DNA of 64,000 nt from Caballeronia arvi (GCF_001544695.2 NZ_FCOM02000004.1:1-64000), one strand, 5' to 3'; positions 35,383 through 44,288 are shown, numbered from the stretch's first letter. The notes: a model not told the origin generated them from the letters alone. Translations and numbers: made by a program.

Positions 35383-37746
35383 ATGCGCGCGGTTCTTCGT
35401 CGGCCTGCGGTCATCGTCTGGCTGTGCTTTCTCGCGGTGTGTGCAGCGATCATCGCGCGCACGAGCTTTACCGCCGATCTCTCCGCGTTCCTGCCGCGCT
35501 CGCCCAGCGAGCAGCAGCGCGTGCTCGTCGAACAGTTGCGCGACGGCCTCGTGTCGCGGCTGATACTCGTCGGCATCGAAGGTGGCGATGCAAAGGGGCG
35601 CGCGGAGGTCTCGCGCCAGATCGCCGCGAAGCTGCGTGAAGACAAGCGCTTTTCCGCGATCAACAATGGCGAACCGGTCGGACAGGCGCGCGACGAGCGC
35701 TTCGTGTTCGATCATCGCTATCAGCTGAGTCCGGCGGTGACGCCCGAGCGTTTCAGCGAAACCGGCCTCAAGGATGCGCTCGCCGACAGCCTCGACTTGC
35801 TGACGTCATCGGCGGGCATGATGGCGAAAGACCTGCTGCCGCACGATCCGACCGGCGAAGTCACCGCGCTCGTCAGCCAGCTCGACAGCGGCGCGCAGCC
35901 CGCGATGCGCGACGGCGTGTGGGCATCGCGCGACGGCCAGCGCGCCGTGTTGCTCGCGCAAACCGCGAACGCCGGTTCCGACACCGATGCGCAGGCGAGC
36001 GCGATGGCCGCCATCCGCGATGCGTTTGCATCGGTTGCGCCGTCGTATCGTCTTTTGATGACGGGCCCCGGCGTGTTCGCCGTCGAGACGCGCGACACGA
36101 TCATGCACGACGTGCGCTGGCTGTCGGCGGCGAGCATCGTGCTGATCGTCGTGCTGCTGCTGGCGGTGTATCGATCGCTGCCCACGTTGCTGCTCGGTCT
36201 GATGCCCGTTCTGTCGGGCGTCGCGGCGGGCGTCGCCGCCGTGAGCCTCGCCTTCGGCACCGTGCATGGCCTGACGCTCGGTTTTGGCACGACGCTGATC
36301 GGCGAGGCCGTCGATTATTCGATCTATCTCTTCGTGCAGTCGGCGGGCGTGACCTTTGGCGGGCGACGCGAATCGCTGAAAGACTGGGTCGCGGGCTTCT
36401 GGCCGACGATCCGTCTCGGCGTCTTGACGTCGATCTGCGGCTTCGCGTCGATGCTCTTCTCCGGCTTTCCGGGCCTCGTGCAACTCGGGCTGTATTCGAT
36501 CGTCGGTCTGTCGACGGCGGGCATCGTCACGCGTTTCGTGCTGCCGCATCTGCTGCCGCAAGGCTTCGCGATCCGCGACGTGTCGCGCCTCGGCAATCTG
36601 CTCGCGCGTGTCGCGGCGCAGGCGTCGCGCTTGCGCGTGGCGCTCGCCGTGCTGCTGCTCGTGGCCGTTGCCGCATTGCTGATGCAGCGGCATGGATTGT
36701 GGAGTCAGGAATTGTCTGCGCTGAGCCCGGTCCCGAAAGCGAGCCAGGATCTCGATGAACGCCTGCGCGCGGATGTCGGCGCGCCGGACGTGCGCTATCT
36801 CGTCGTGGTGTCGGCGGCGGATGAGCAGGCGGCGCTGGAGCGTGCGGAAGCGGTTGCGCATCAGCTCCAGCCCTTGGTCGATCAACACGTGATCGCCGGC
36901 TACGAAAGCCCCGCGCGCTATCTGCCGAGCGATGCGGCGCAGCGCGCGCGCATCGCGAGCCTGCCGCCCGCCGATGATTTGCGCACGCGCCTCGCCGCCG
37001 CGCTGCGCGATCAGACGATCCGCGTGAAGCCCGAAGTCTTCGAGCCCTTCATCGCCGATATCGACGCCGCCCGCGCGCAGCCGCTCGTGCGCCGCGCCGA
37101 TCTGCAAGGCACGTCGATGGCGCTCGCCGTCGATTCGCTCCTCACGCAACGCGACGGCCGCTGGACCGCGATGCTGCCCTTGCGCGCGCCGCAAGGCTCC
37201 GACGTGCAGGCACAGACGATCCGTGCGGCGGTGGCATCGTCGCACGTGCCGGACGCGCTTTTCGTCGATATGAAAGCCGAGGCCGACCGCCTCTATCAGA
37301 ACTATGTGCACGAGGACATTCGTCTTTCGCTCGGCGGTTTCGCCGCGATCGTCGTGCTGCTCGTGCTGGCGCTGCGCTCGCCGGTGCGCGCGGCGCGCAC
37401 GCTTGCGCCGCTCGTCGCGGCGGTGATCGTCGTGATCGCGGCGCTCGCGCTGGCGGGCAAGTCGCTGACGATCCTGCATCTGATCGGCATGCTGCTGATC
37501 GTCGCGGTCGGGTCGAATTACGCGCTCTTCTTCAACTATCGCGCGCACGCGGAGGACAACGCGATCTCGCCGCAAACGCTCGTGTCGCTCGTGATCGCGA
37601 ATCTCGCGACCGTGCTCGGCTTCGGTCTGCTCGCGCTCTCCAGCGTGCCGATGTTGAAAACCTTCGGCCTGACCGTGGGCCCCGGCGCGATTCTGGCGCT
37701 GCTGTTTTCGGCGATCCTCGCGCCGCGCTCCGGATTCAGGCGATGA
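35383..37746 (+). CDS. MMPL/RND-type exporter
   Basis: A 787-residue membrane protein with the internal duplication of MMPL transporters. Each half has one membrane segment, a large periplasmic domain, then five segments. The first half includes GTTLIGEAVDYSIYLFVQ and the second LLIVAVGSNYALFFNY, the acidic or polar positions expected in the translocation path. It follows the LolA-like gene closely and overlaps the deacetylase gene by four bases. It probably extracts the lipid-linked polyene from the inner membrane. Confidence 0.9.
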   Translation: MRAVLRRPAVIVWLCFLAVCAAIIARTSFTADLSAFLPRSPSEQQRVLVEQLRDGLVSRLILVGIEGGDAKGRAEVSRQIAAKLREDKRFSAINNGEPVGQARDERFVFDHRYQLSPAVTPERFSETGLKDALADSLDLLTSSAGMMAKDLLPHDPTGEVTALVSQLDSGAQPAMRDGVWASRDGQRAVLLAQTANAGSDTDAQASAMAAIRDAFASVAPSYRLLMTGPGVFAVETRDTIMHDVRWLSAASIVLIVVLLLAVYRSLPTLLLGLMPVLSGVAAGVAAVSLAFGTVHGLTLGFGTTLIGEAVDYSIYLFVQSAGVTFGGRRESLKDWVAGFWPTIRLGVLTSICGFASMLFSGFPGLVQLGLYSIVGLSTAGIVTRFVLPHLLPQGFAIRDVSRLGNLLARVAAQASRLRVALAVLLLVAVAALLMQRHGLWSQELSALSPVPKASQDLDERLRADVGAPDVRYLVVVSAADEQAALERAEAVAHQLQPLVDQHVIAGYESPARYLPSDAAQRARIASLPPADDLRTRLAAALRDQTIRVKPEVFEPFIADIDAARAQPLVRRADLQGTSMALAVDSLLTQRDGRWTAMLPLRAPQGSDVQAQTIRAAVASSHVPDALFVDMKAEADRLYQNYVHEDIRLSLGGFAAIVVLLVLALRSPVRAARTLAPLVAAVIVVIAALALAGKSLTILHLIGMLLIVAVGSNYALFFNYRAHAEDNAISPQTLVSLVIANLATVLGFGLLALSSVPMLKTFGLTVGPGAILALLFSAILAPRSGFRR

Positions 37747-38555
37747 ACCCACCGGGCACGCCACGCCGATGGACTCCGACGCCGCTGATCGGCGGCGCGC
37801 TGGCCGTGCACGCGGGCGCGCTCGCGTCGCTGGCGGTTGCGCCCGGCGCATGGCCGTGGGCGGCGGGCAGCGTGATCGCGTCGCATCTCGCGCTGACGGC
37901 GGCGGGGCTCTGGCCGCGCAGTTCGCTGCTCGGCCACAACTGGACGACGCTGCCGGAATCGGCGGGCGCGTGCATCGCGATCACTATCGACGACGGTCCC
38001 GATCCCGACGTCACGCCGCGCGTGCTCGATCTGCTCGACGCGCATCGCGCCCGCGCGACGTTCTTCTGCATCGGCGAGCGGGTGCGAGCGCATCCGCGCA
38101 TCGTCGAGGCGATCGTCGCGCGCGGACATGCGGTGGAGAACCATAGCCAGCGGCATCGGCACAATTTTTCGCTGATGGGGCCGGGCGCGCTCCGGCGCGA
38201 GATCAAAGCGGCGCAAGCGACGATCGGCGGAATCGCGGGCACGCGGCCCGTGTTCTTTCGCGCGCCCGCCGGTTTGCGCAATCCGTTTCTGGAGCCCGTG
38301 CTGTGCGGTCTCGGCCTGCATCTCGCGAGCTGGACGCGGCGCGGTTTCGATACGCGCGCGGGCGACGCGGCGCTCGTCGCCCGGCGTCTGCTGAACGGGT
38401 TCGCGGCGCGCGACATCCTGCTCGTCCACGATGGCCACGCCGCCAAAGACCCCGACGGCGCGCCGGTCGTGCTGGCCGCGCTCGATACGGTGTTGCGCGC
38501 GGCGGCGGATCGCGGGCTCGTCACCGCAACCTTGCGCGAGGCGATCGTCGGTTAG
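37743..38555 (+). CDS. Polysaccharide deacetylase family protein (NodB domain)
   Basis: A 270-residue protein with two N-terminal hydrophobic segments (about 15-60) and a NodB domain: AITIDDGPD (catalytic Asp and metal Asp), HAVENHSQRHRH (metal His pair; the canonical motif is HxxxH), RAPAGLRNP, and LLVHDGH near the end. It is embedded in the operon with a four-base overlap to the exporter. A deacetylase could trim an N-acetyl sugar on the lipid carrier, perhaps one added by the GT2 enzyme. This is inference. Confidence 0.82.
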   Translation: MNPPGTPRRWTPTPLIGGALAVHAGALASLAVAPGAWPWAAGSVIASHLALTAAGLWPRSSLLGHNWTTLPESAGACIAITIDDGPDPDVTPRVLDLLDAHRARATFFCIGERVRAHPRIVEAIVARGHAVENHSQRHRHNFSLMGPGALRREIKAAQATIGGIAGTRPVFFRAPAGLRNPFLEPVLCGLGLHLASWTRRGFDTRAGDAALVARRLLNGFAARDILLVHDGHAAKDPDGAPVVLAALDTVLRAAADRGLVTATLREAIVG

Positions 38556-38594
38556 TCGGCTAGACTGCACGGGCCCATCCTCACCTGCGTCCGC

Positions 38595-39317
38595 ATGGTC
38601 CCGACCGCGCTCATCGAAGCCGCCTGCCGTCCTTACCGCGCCGCGGGCCGGTTCGCGTGGCACTTCGCGTCGGCGAAGCTGCGTCACGATCCGTTCTTCG
38701 CCCACGTCCTCGCGCACGGACTGATCGGCGATGGCGCGCGCATCCTCGATCTCGGCAGCGGCCAGGGCCTGCTCGCCGCGTGGCTCGTCGGCGCGCACGC
38801 GTGGCATCGCGATGACGCTTCACAGAAGTGGCCGCCGCACTGGCCCGCGCCGCCCCTGCCGCATTCGCTGCACGGCATCGAGCTGACGCAGCGCGATGTC
38901 GAACGGGCGCGCATCGCATTGAAGGCGCACGCAGCGCGCATCCGCTTCGTCTGCGACGACATTCGTGTCGCGCCGTTTCCAGAGGCCGATGTCGTCGTCG
39001 CGTGCGATGTGCTGCATTACGTCGATGCCGACGCGCAAGCGTCCATCCTCCGCCGCGTGCGCGCGAGCCTCGCGCCGGACGGCGTGCTGCTTCTGCGCGT
39101 CAGCGACGCCGCCGCGGGCTGGCACGCGAAGCTCGATCGCGCCGTCGATTTCGGCGTGCAGATCGCCCGGTCGGGACGCGCGAACGGGCTCACGTGCCGC
39201 AGCGAAGCGCAATGGCTCGCGCTGCTCGACGAGTTGCGCTTTCACACGACGATTCGCCCGATGGGCAGCGGCGCGCACGACGCCAATCGTCTGCTGATCG
39301 CGCGACCGGCCGGCTGA
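38595..39317 (+). CDS. SAM-dependent class I methyltransferase of the aryl polyene-type cluster
   Basis: A 240-residue methyltransferase with the SAM-binding motif LDLGSGQGLLAAWL near residue 52, the acidic post-I region GIELTQRDVERA, and VVACDVLHYVDAD (motif II-III). In E. coli aryl polyenes a methyl group is placed on the phenyl head; this enzyme could serve that step. It lies 39 bases after the deacetylase gene and 79 bases before the ketosynthase gene. Confidence 0.8.
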   Translation: MVPTALIEAACRPYRAAGRFAWHFASAKLRHDPFFAHVLAHGLIGDGARILDLGSGQGLLAAWLVGAHAWHRDDASQKWPPHWPAPPLPHSLHGIELTQRDVERARIALKAHAARIRFVCDDIRVAPFPEADVVVACDVLHYVDADAQASILRRVRASLAPDGVLLLRVSDAAAGWHAKLDRAVDFGVQIARSGRANGLTCRSEAQWLALLDELRFHTTIRPMGSGAHDANRLLIARPAG

Positions 39318-39396
39318 GCGTCGTCCCGGCCGAAAACCCTCGTTTGTTACAATTAATCGCACTGAACCGCCACTGAATGTCGAGGCCGAACCTGTA

Positions 39397-40614
39397 GTGA
39401 ATCCTCTTTTGCTTACGCATTTCACCGCCACGAGCTGCGCGGGACGCGGCCTCGACGCGACGCTCGCCGCGCTCGCGCAAGGCCGAGGCGGCCTTGCGCC
39501 ATGCGACTTCGAGGGCGCCGCGCTGCGCACCTACACGGGGCGCGTCGGGGGCATCGAAGACGCGCCGGTCCGCGCGGACCTCGCTGAATTCGACTGCCGG
39601 AACAACCGCCTCGCGCAACTGGCGATGACGCAGGACAGCTTCGATGCGCGCGTGCGCGAAGCGATCGCGCGGGTGGGCGCGGCGCGCGTCGGCGTGTTCA
39701 TGGGCACGAGCACCGCGGGCATTCTGGAAACTGAACTCGCGTACCGCCGCCGGGATGCGCAAACCGGCGCGCTGCCCGCCGATTTCAACTACGCGACCAC
39801 GCACAATCCGTATTCGCTCGCCGGCTTCGTGCGCGCGTATTTCGGGCTGCGCGGACCGGCGGTGTCGGTGTCGTCGGCGTGTTCGTCGGGCGCGAAGGTG
39901 TTCGGCTCGGCGCGGCGCATGCTCGAAACCGGTCTCATCGACGTGGCCGTGGTCGGCGGCGTCGATACGCTCTGCCTCACGACGCTCTACGGCTTCAATT
40001 CGCTCGAACTGCTGTCGACCGGGCCGTGCAAGCCGTTCGACGTGAAGCGCGACGGCATTTCTATCGGCGAGGCGGCGGCGTTCGGGCTGCTCGAACGTGA
40101 CGCGGCCGACCGTGCCGACCGTGCCGACGATGGCGACGCGATTCGTCTGCTCGGCATCGGCGAATCGAGCGACGCGTATCACATGTCGTCGCCGCACCCC
40201 GAAGGGCTCGGCGCGCGCATTGCGATGGAACAGGCGCTCGCGAGCGCGGGCCTCGATGCGCGCGACATCGGCTATGTCAACCTGCACGGCACGGCGACGC
40301 CCAGCAACGACGCCGCCGAAAGCCGCGCGCTCACGGACCTGTTCGACCGCGTGCCGTGCAGTTCGACCAAGGGCGCGACGGGACACACGCTGGGCGCGGC
40401 AGGCGCGCTCGAAGCGGTGATCGCGGCGCTCGCGCTGAAGCACGGAATGATTCCCGCCGGCGCCAACACGACGGAGCCCGATCCCGTGCTCGGTCTCGAC
40501 TACGTGCTCACGTCGCGCGACGCGCCGCTCTGCGCAGTGCTGTCCAATTCGTTCGGCTTCGGCGGGACGAACTGCAGTCTTGTGTTCGGACGCAAGGGAG
40601 CGGCATCGGCATGA
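39397..40614 (+). CDS. Beta-ketoacyl-ACP synthase (ApeO-like ketosynthase)
   Basis: A 405-residue KAS-I/II-type condensing enzyme with the Cys-His-His triad: Cys162 in SVSSACSSG, His297 in NLHGTATPSND, His330 in GATGHTLGAAG, and a terminal NSFGFGGTNCSLVF. A GTG start at 39397 is used. With the following chain-length-factor-like protein it should elongate the polyene with malonyl units. The two genes overlap by four bases, as expected for a heterodimer. Confidence 0.92.
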   Translation: MNPLLLTHFTATSCAGRGLDATLAALAQGRGGLAPCDFEGAALRTYTGRVGGIEDAPVRADLAEFDCRNNRLAQLAMTQDSFDARVREAIARVGAARVGVFMGTSTAGILETELAYRRRDAQTGALPADFNYATTHNPYSLAGFVRAYFGLRGPAVSVSSACSSGAKVFGSARRMLETGLIDVAVVGGVDTLCLTTLYGFNSLELLSTGPCKPFDVKRDGISIGEAAAFGLLERDAADRADRADDGDAIRLLGIGESSDAYHMSSPHPEGLGARIAMEQALASAGLDARDIGYVNLHGTATPSNDAAESRALTDLFDRVPCSSTKGATGHTLGAAGALEAVIAALALKHGMIPAGANTTEPDPVLGLDYVLTSRDAPLCAVLSNSFGFGGTNCSLVFGRKGAASA

Positions 40615-41411
40615 CTCCATTGCGTGCGTATATCGAGGGGATCGGCGTGATCGGACCGGGGCTCGCGGACTGGCCGCAGGCCGCCAGCGTGCTGATGCAA
40701 CGCGCCGCACGCGACGCCGCCGTGCGGACCGCGCTGCCGGCGCCCGCCAGCCTGCCTTCCGCCGAGCGGCGCCGCACCGGGCCAGTCGTGCGCGCGGCGC
40801 TCGCGGCCGCGCACGAAGCGGTCGCGCAGAGCGGGCGCGATGCCGCGACGCTCGCCGCCGTGTTCGCGGCATCCGGCGGTGATGGCGGGAATTTTCACGC
40901 GATCTGCGAAACGCTCGCGAGCGACGAGCCGCAACTCTCGCCAACGCGCTTCCACAACTCCGTCCACAACGCGCCCGCGGGCTACTGGAGCATCGCGACG
41001 CGCGCGATGGCTGCATCGAACGTGCTGTGCGCTTATGACGGCAGCTTCGCGGCGGGCTTGCTGGAAAGTCTCGCGCAAGTGAGCGTCGATGGCGCCGCGA
41101 CGCTGCTCGTCGCCTACGACACGGACTATCCGGAGCCGTTGCGCCACGCGCGCCCGATCGCCGATGCGTTTGGCGTCGCGCTCGTGCTCGCGCCTGAATC
41201 GAGCGGCCGCACGCTGGCGCGCATCGAGGCGCGTCTCACGGACGCCGACGCGTTCAGCTTCGCCGATGCGGATCTCGAAGCGCTGCGCCTGTCGAACCCC
41301 GCGGCGCGTGCGCTGCCGCTGCTCGAAGTGCTGGCGCGCGGGCAGGCAACGGGCGTCGTGCTCGATTACCTCGACGGCACGCGCCTTGCCGTGGATATCG
41401 ACCCGACATGA
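40611..41411 (+). CDS. Beta-ketoacyl synthase-like chain-length factor (ApeC-like)
   Basis: A 266-residue truncated ketosynthase relative. It keeps the fold (IEGIGVIGPGL at the start, RFHNSVHNAPAGYWSIATRAMAASN in the middle) but lacks the SACSSG nucleophile loop and the two active histidine motifs, and is shorter than a true ketosynthase. This is the pattern of the ApeC partner in aryl polyene synthases. Start ATG overlaps the ketosynthase stop (ATGA), and its stop overlaps the next start the same way. Confidence 0.85.
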   Translation: MTPLRAYIEGIGVIGPGLADWPQAASVLMQRAARDAAVRTALPAPASLPSAERRRTGPVVRAALAAAHEAVAQSGRDAATLAAVFAASGGDGGNFHAICETLASDEPQLSPTRFHNSVHNAPAGYWSIATRAMAASNVLCAYDGSFAAGLLESLAQVSVDGAATLLVAYDTDYPEPLRHARPIADAFGVALVLAPESSGRTLARIEARLTDADAFSFADADLEALRLSNPAARALPLLEVLARGQATGVVLDYLDGTRLAVDIDPT

Positions 41412-41875
41412 GCGACGCGCACATTCTCGATCGCGACTGGATCGCGGCGCGCATTCCGCATACCGGTTCGATGTGCCTGCTCGATGCCGTCATCGCGTGG
41501 GATGCGCAGCATATCCGCTGCACGGCGACGAGCCATCTCGCCTCCGACAATCCGTTGCGTTCGAAAGGACGGCTCGCGTCGGTGTGCGGCATCGAATATG
41601 CCGCGCAGGCGATGGCGACGCATGGCGCGCTCGTCGGCGATGCGAGCGAGCGTCCGCGCGTCGGTATGCTGACGAGCGTGCGCGGCGTTCAGATGCACAT
41701 CGATCGTCTCGATACGCTCGACGGCCCGCTCGATATCGATGCCGAGCGCATGGGCGGCGACGATAACACCGTGCTCTATCGCTTTGCCGTGCATTGCAAG
41801 GGACGCTTGCTGCTGAGCGGGCGCGCGGCCGTGATCCTCGACGCCGCTCAGGCGGCGGGCTTGGTCGCGCAATAA
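41408..41875 (+). CDS. Hotdog-fold 3-hydroxyacyl-ACP dehydratase (ApeP-like)
   Basis: A 155-residue hotdog protein with the active-site region RIPHTGSMCLLDAVIAW (His18) and ASVCGIEYAAQAMATHGAL. In E. coli, ApeP pairs with ApeI to form the dehydratase; here the ApeI-like part is fused to the ligase at 32113-33816. Its last 28 bases overlap the 3' end of the convergent UbiE-like methyltransferase gene. Confidence 0.87.
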   Translation: MSDAHILDRDWIAARIPHTGSMCLLDAVIAWDAQHIRCTATSHLASDNPLRSKGRLASVCGIEYAAQAMATHGALVGDASERPRVGMLTSVRGVQMHIDRLDTLDGPLDIDAERMGGDDNTVLYRFAVHCKGRLLLSGRAAVILDAAQAAGLVAQ

Positions 41876-42624
41876 GCGGAGAAGATGCCGAGCTCGACAT
41901 CGCGGCGCACGTTCGCGAAACCCGCGCGGCGGATGGCGGCGAGCACAGTGTCGGGCGGCACGCAGGCTTCGATCGTGTCCCAGTAATAACGCATCAGCTC
42001 GACGCTTTCCTCTTTCTTCCCGACGATTCGCGCGATCATCGGCACGACGCCGCGCATGTACAGCTTCAGCGCGGCGGTGCCCACGCCATGCGCGGGGCGG
42101 GTGATTTCGAGCACGCAGAGCCGTCCGCCGGGCGCGAGCACGCGAAAATATTCGTCGAAGACTTTCGCGAGGTCGCTGACGTGGCGCAATGCGAAGCCCA
42201 TGCTGAGGAAATCGTAGGCGGCGGTGTCGCACGGCAGGTCTTCGGCAGTGCCGATGCGCGTTTCGACGCCCTTCGGCAGATGCGCCTGTCCGACCATGCC
42301 CGGACTCGGATCGACGCCCGTGACGAGCGCGGGGTTACCGGTGATCGCGACCGCTTCCCTAGTCACGAGCCCCGTTCCCATGCCGACATCGAGCACCCGC
42401 ATGCCGCGCGCGAGACCCGCCGAGCGCAGCGCGCGTTTGCGATACCACGGGCCCGAGCCGAAGGCCATCGCGCGTTCGATGGCATCGTAGTCGGAGGCCG
42501 TGCGGTCGAAGATGCCGCGCAGCCAGAGGCGTCGCCGGGATTCGTCGGGGTAATAGGATGTGAGCGGCTCGTGCGGGGCTTTTTCGTTGGTTTCGATGCT
42601 CGTGTCGCGCCGGGGGGAAGTCAT
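41848..42624 (-). CDS. UbiE-like class I SAM methyltransferase
   Basis: A 258-residue methyltransferase with LRGIFDRTASDYDAIERAM, the SAM motif LDVGMGTGLVTREAV, and LSMGFALRHVSDLAKVFDEYFRVLAPGG, close to the UbiE/COQ5 group. ATG at 42624 is chosen over a longer frame because AGGAG lies five bases upstream. It runs toward the end of the aryl polyene-type operon and overlaps its last gene by 28 bases. It may act on the same product or be an unrelated neighbour; true UbiE for quinone synthesis is normally elsewhere. Confidence 0.8.
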   Translation of the reverse strand: MTSPRRDTSIETNEKAPHEPLTSYYPDESRRRLWLRGIFDRTASDYDAIERAMAFGSGPWYRKRALRSAGLARGMRVLDVGMGTGLVTREAVAITGNPALVTGVDPSPGMVGQAHLPKGVETRIGTAEDLPCDTAAYDFLSMGFALRHVSDLAKVFDEYFRVLAPGGRLCVLEITRPAHGVGTAALKLYMRGVVPMIARIVGKKEESVELMRYYWDTIEACVPPDTVLAAIRRAGFANVRRDVELGIFSAYCATKPAA

Positions 42625-42757
42625 CGAGTCTCCTGGGTTTTGTGCTGGGCCGCGGACAGGTTGTCGATTGGTTTTATCACAGGGCGTGGGTGGAGGGGAG
42701 CGGGTTTCACGGGAAGCAGAATGCCGGCGTGGCCTCGACGCCATCGCCCCCCGAGCG

Positions 42758-43444
42758 TTAGACCTCCACCGCCGGAGCCAGCACCTCCACGATTGCCGGC
42801 GATGCCTTGACCGTCCCCGCCCACATCGGCGCTTTCCGCGCGCGCATCATCGAGTTACGCACGCGTCGTTCCGGCCGCCCGAGCATGCCCCCGCCCACGA
42901 GCGCGACACACGATGCAATCAGCGGCACCGCGAGCAGCATCGTCGCGAATCTGAAAAGGCCTGCCTTTAGCGGACTGCGCGACGCCCGCACAGACCACGC
43001 GAGCGCGAACGCTGTGTAAGCAATCGCGGCAGGCGCACCCGCCAGTTCGGGCATACCGATGCGTTGCGCGAAAGGCATCGGAAAAATCAGCACGAAGAGC
43101 GCGATGCCCGAGATCGCGTGAACGAGCAGCGCACGCCCCTCCTTCACGAGACGCAAGATCGACCAGACGGCCAGCACGAGCACGAGTGCCGGGCACGCGG
43201 CCACCACGGCTGCGAGCGCGAGATAGACGACGACCCCGCTCATCAGATTGCGCAGATAGCCTTCCGACGTTGCGTACCAGACCATGTATCCAGCCGCGAG
43301 CGCCGCCACGCACGCGATGAACGCCGTCATGCCGCCCTGCCCGTCCGGCGAAACAACGAGCGAAACGACGAGCCTCAGCAACAAAAGACTCGTGAAGACG
43401 ACGAGATGAATCACGAATCGCACGACCGAAAAACGCTGTTCCAT
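42758..43444 (-). CDS. Integral membrane protein of unknown function
   Basis: A 228-residue protein with about seven hydrophobic segments covering most of its length, a basic cytoplasmic stretch (GRPERRVRNSMMRARK) and a hydrophobic C-terminus (ASPAIVEVLAPAVEV). I recognise no family. It is separated by 133 bases from the methyltransferase gene on the same strand and may be an independent unit. Confidence 0.55.
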   Translation of the reverse strand: MEQRFSVVRFVIHLVVFTSLLLLRLVVSLVVSPDGQGGMTAFIACVAALAAGYMVWYATSEGYLRNLMSGVVVYLALAAVVAACPALVLVLAVWSILRLVKEGRALLVHAISGIALFVLIFPMPFAQRIGMPELAGAPAAIAYTAFALAWSVRASRSPLKAGLFRFATMLLAVPLIASCVALVGGGMLGRPERRVRNSMMRARKAPMWAGTVKASPAIVEVLAPAVEV

Positions 43445-43651
43445 ACCACACCCCTTTCCCCTGACGGTGCGAGCGGTCGTTGCTGCGGTCTATCCCTCAT
43501 GCTGCGCGAGACCTCGGCAAACCTGTCCTCACCCATCTTGTCGCGCGCGTCCGAATTCGAATTGACGGATCGCACGCTCAAAAGCGCCGCCGCGAATAGC
43601 CTTTCGGTCTTTCGCGGTCGACGTCTCTTTATCGACTGGGGAACGGGGAAT

Positions 43652-43697
43652 CTTTAGCCCTTCGTTCGCGGGCTAAAGCGGGCGCGCGAGGCGCCCG
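43652..43697 (-). terminator. Two adjacent hairpins downstream of the flavin reductase gene
   Basis: CTTTAGCCC (43652-43660) pairs with GGGCTAAAG (43670-43678) as a perfect nine-base stem. Directly next to it CGGGCGC (43679-43685) pairs with GCGCCCG (43691-43697). They lie ten bases past the stop of the leftward flavin reductase gene. No T run follows in the leftward direction, so the terminator reading is tentative; they could instead stabilise the transcript end. Confidence 0.45.
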
Positions 43698-43706
43698 TGG
43701 AACACA

Positions 43707-44288
43707 TCAGCGTGCAAGCGGCTTCGCCTGCTCCATCGACGACGCGCGCACGAACTTGCCCGCGCCGAGATGATGGATCGTGTGCAGCGGCTGATTCGAT
43801 TCGTCGATGGTCCAGTGGCCGTCGACGAACACGCGCGTATCCGCGGCGGCGGCGACGACTTCCGCGAAACAGGTGTCGTAGGCGTCTTCGGTGTGCTTTT
43901 CGTCGATGAGCCTGCACTCGAGCCACGCCGCGCAGTTCGTCTCGATGAGCGGCAGGCCGAGCACCGGCCCTTGCACCGTGTCGATGCCGAAGGCCTCGAA
44001 CTTGTCGATCTCGCGCCCGCTCGTCGAGCCGACCGCATAAGTCAGATCGATCATCGCCGCACCCGGCACGATGATCCCGAACCTGCCGCTCGCGGCGGCG
44101 AGCTCGCGCGTGTACGTGTTCTTGTCGATCACGACGGCGATGCGCGGCGGCGTGAATTCCACCGGCATCGACCACGCTGCGGCCATCACGTTGCGCCGGC
44201 CGCCGTGCGCGCTCGTGACGAGCACCGTTGGACCATGATTGATGAGGCGGCTGGCGTGCTCCAGCCTGACGGGAAGAAAGTGGCTCAT
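43707..44288 (-). CDS. Flavin reductase-like FMN-binding protein
   Basis: A 193-residue protein of the flavin-reductase-like split-barrel family (RLINHGPTVLVTSAHGGRRNVMAAAWSMPVEFTPPRIAVVIDKN). Proteins of this group bind FMN and either reduce free flavin or supply it to partner oxygenases. It is divergent from the PadR/ferric-reductase pair, 150 bases away. No partner monooxygenase is adjacent. Confidence 0.82.
   Translation of the reverse strand: MSHFLPVRLEHASRLINHGPTVLVTSAHGGRRNVMAAAWSMPVEFTPPRIAVVIDKNTYTRELAAASGRFGIIVPGAAMIDLTYAVGSTSGREIDKFEAFGIDTVQGPVLGLPLIETNCAAWLECRLIDEKHTEDAYDTCFAEVVAAAADTRVFVDGHWTIDESNQPLHTIHHLGAGKFVRASSMEQAKPLAR

Noticed and set aside
35806-37851. A 681-codon leftward open frame opposite the MMPL exporter
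   Set aside because: Arg/Gln/His-rich product without motifs, fully antisense to a clear MMPL gene.
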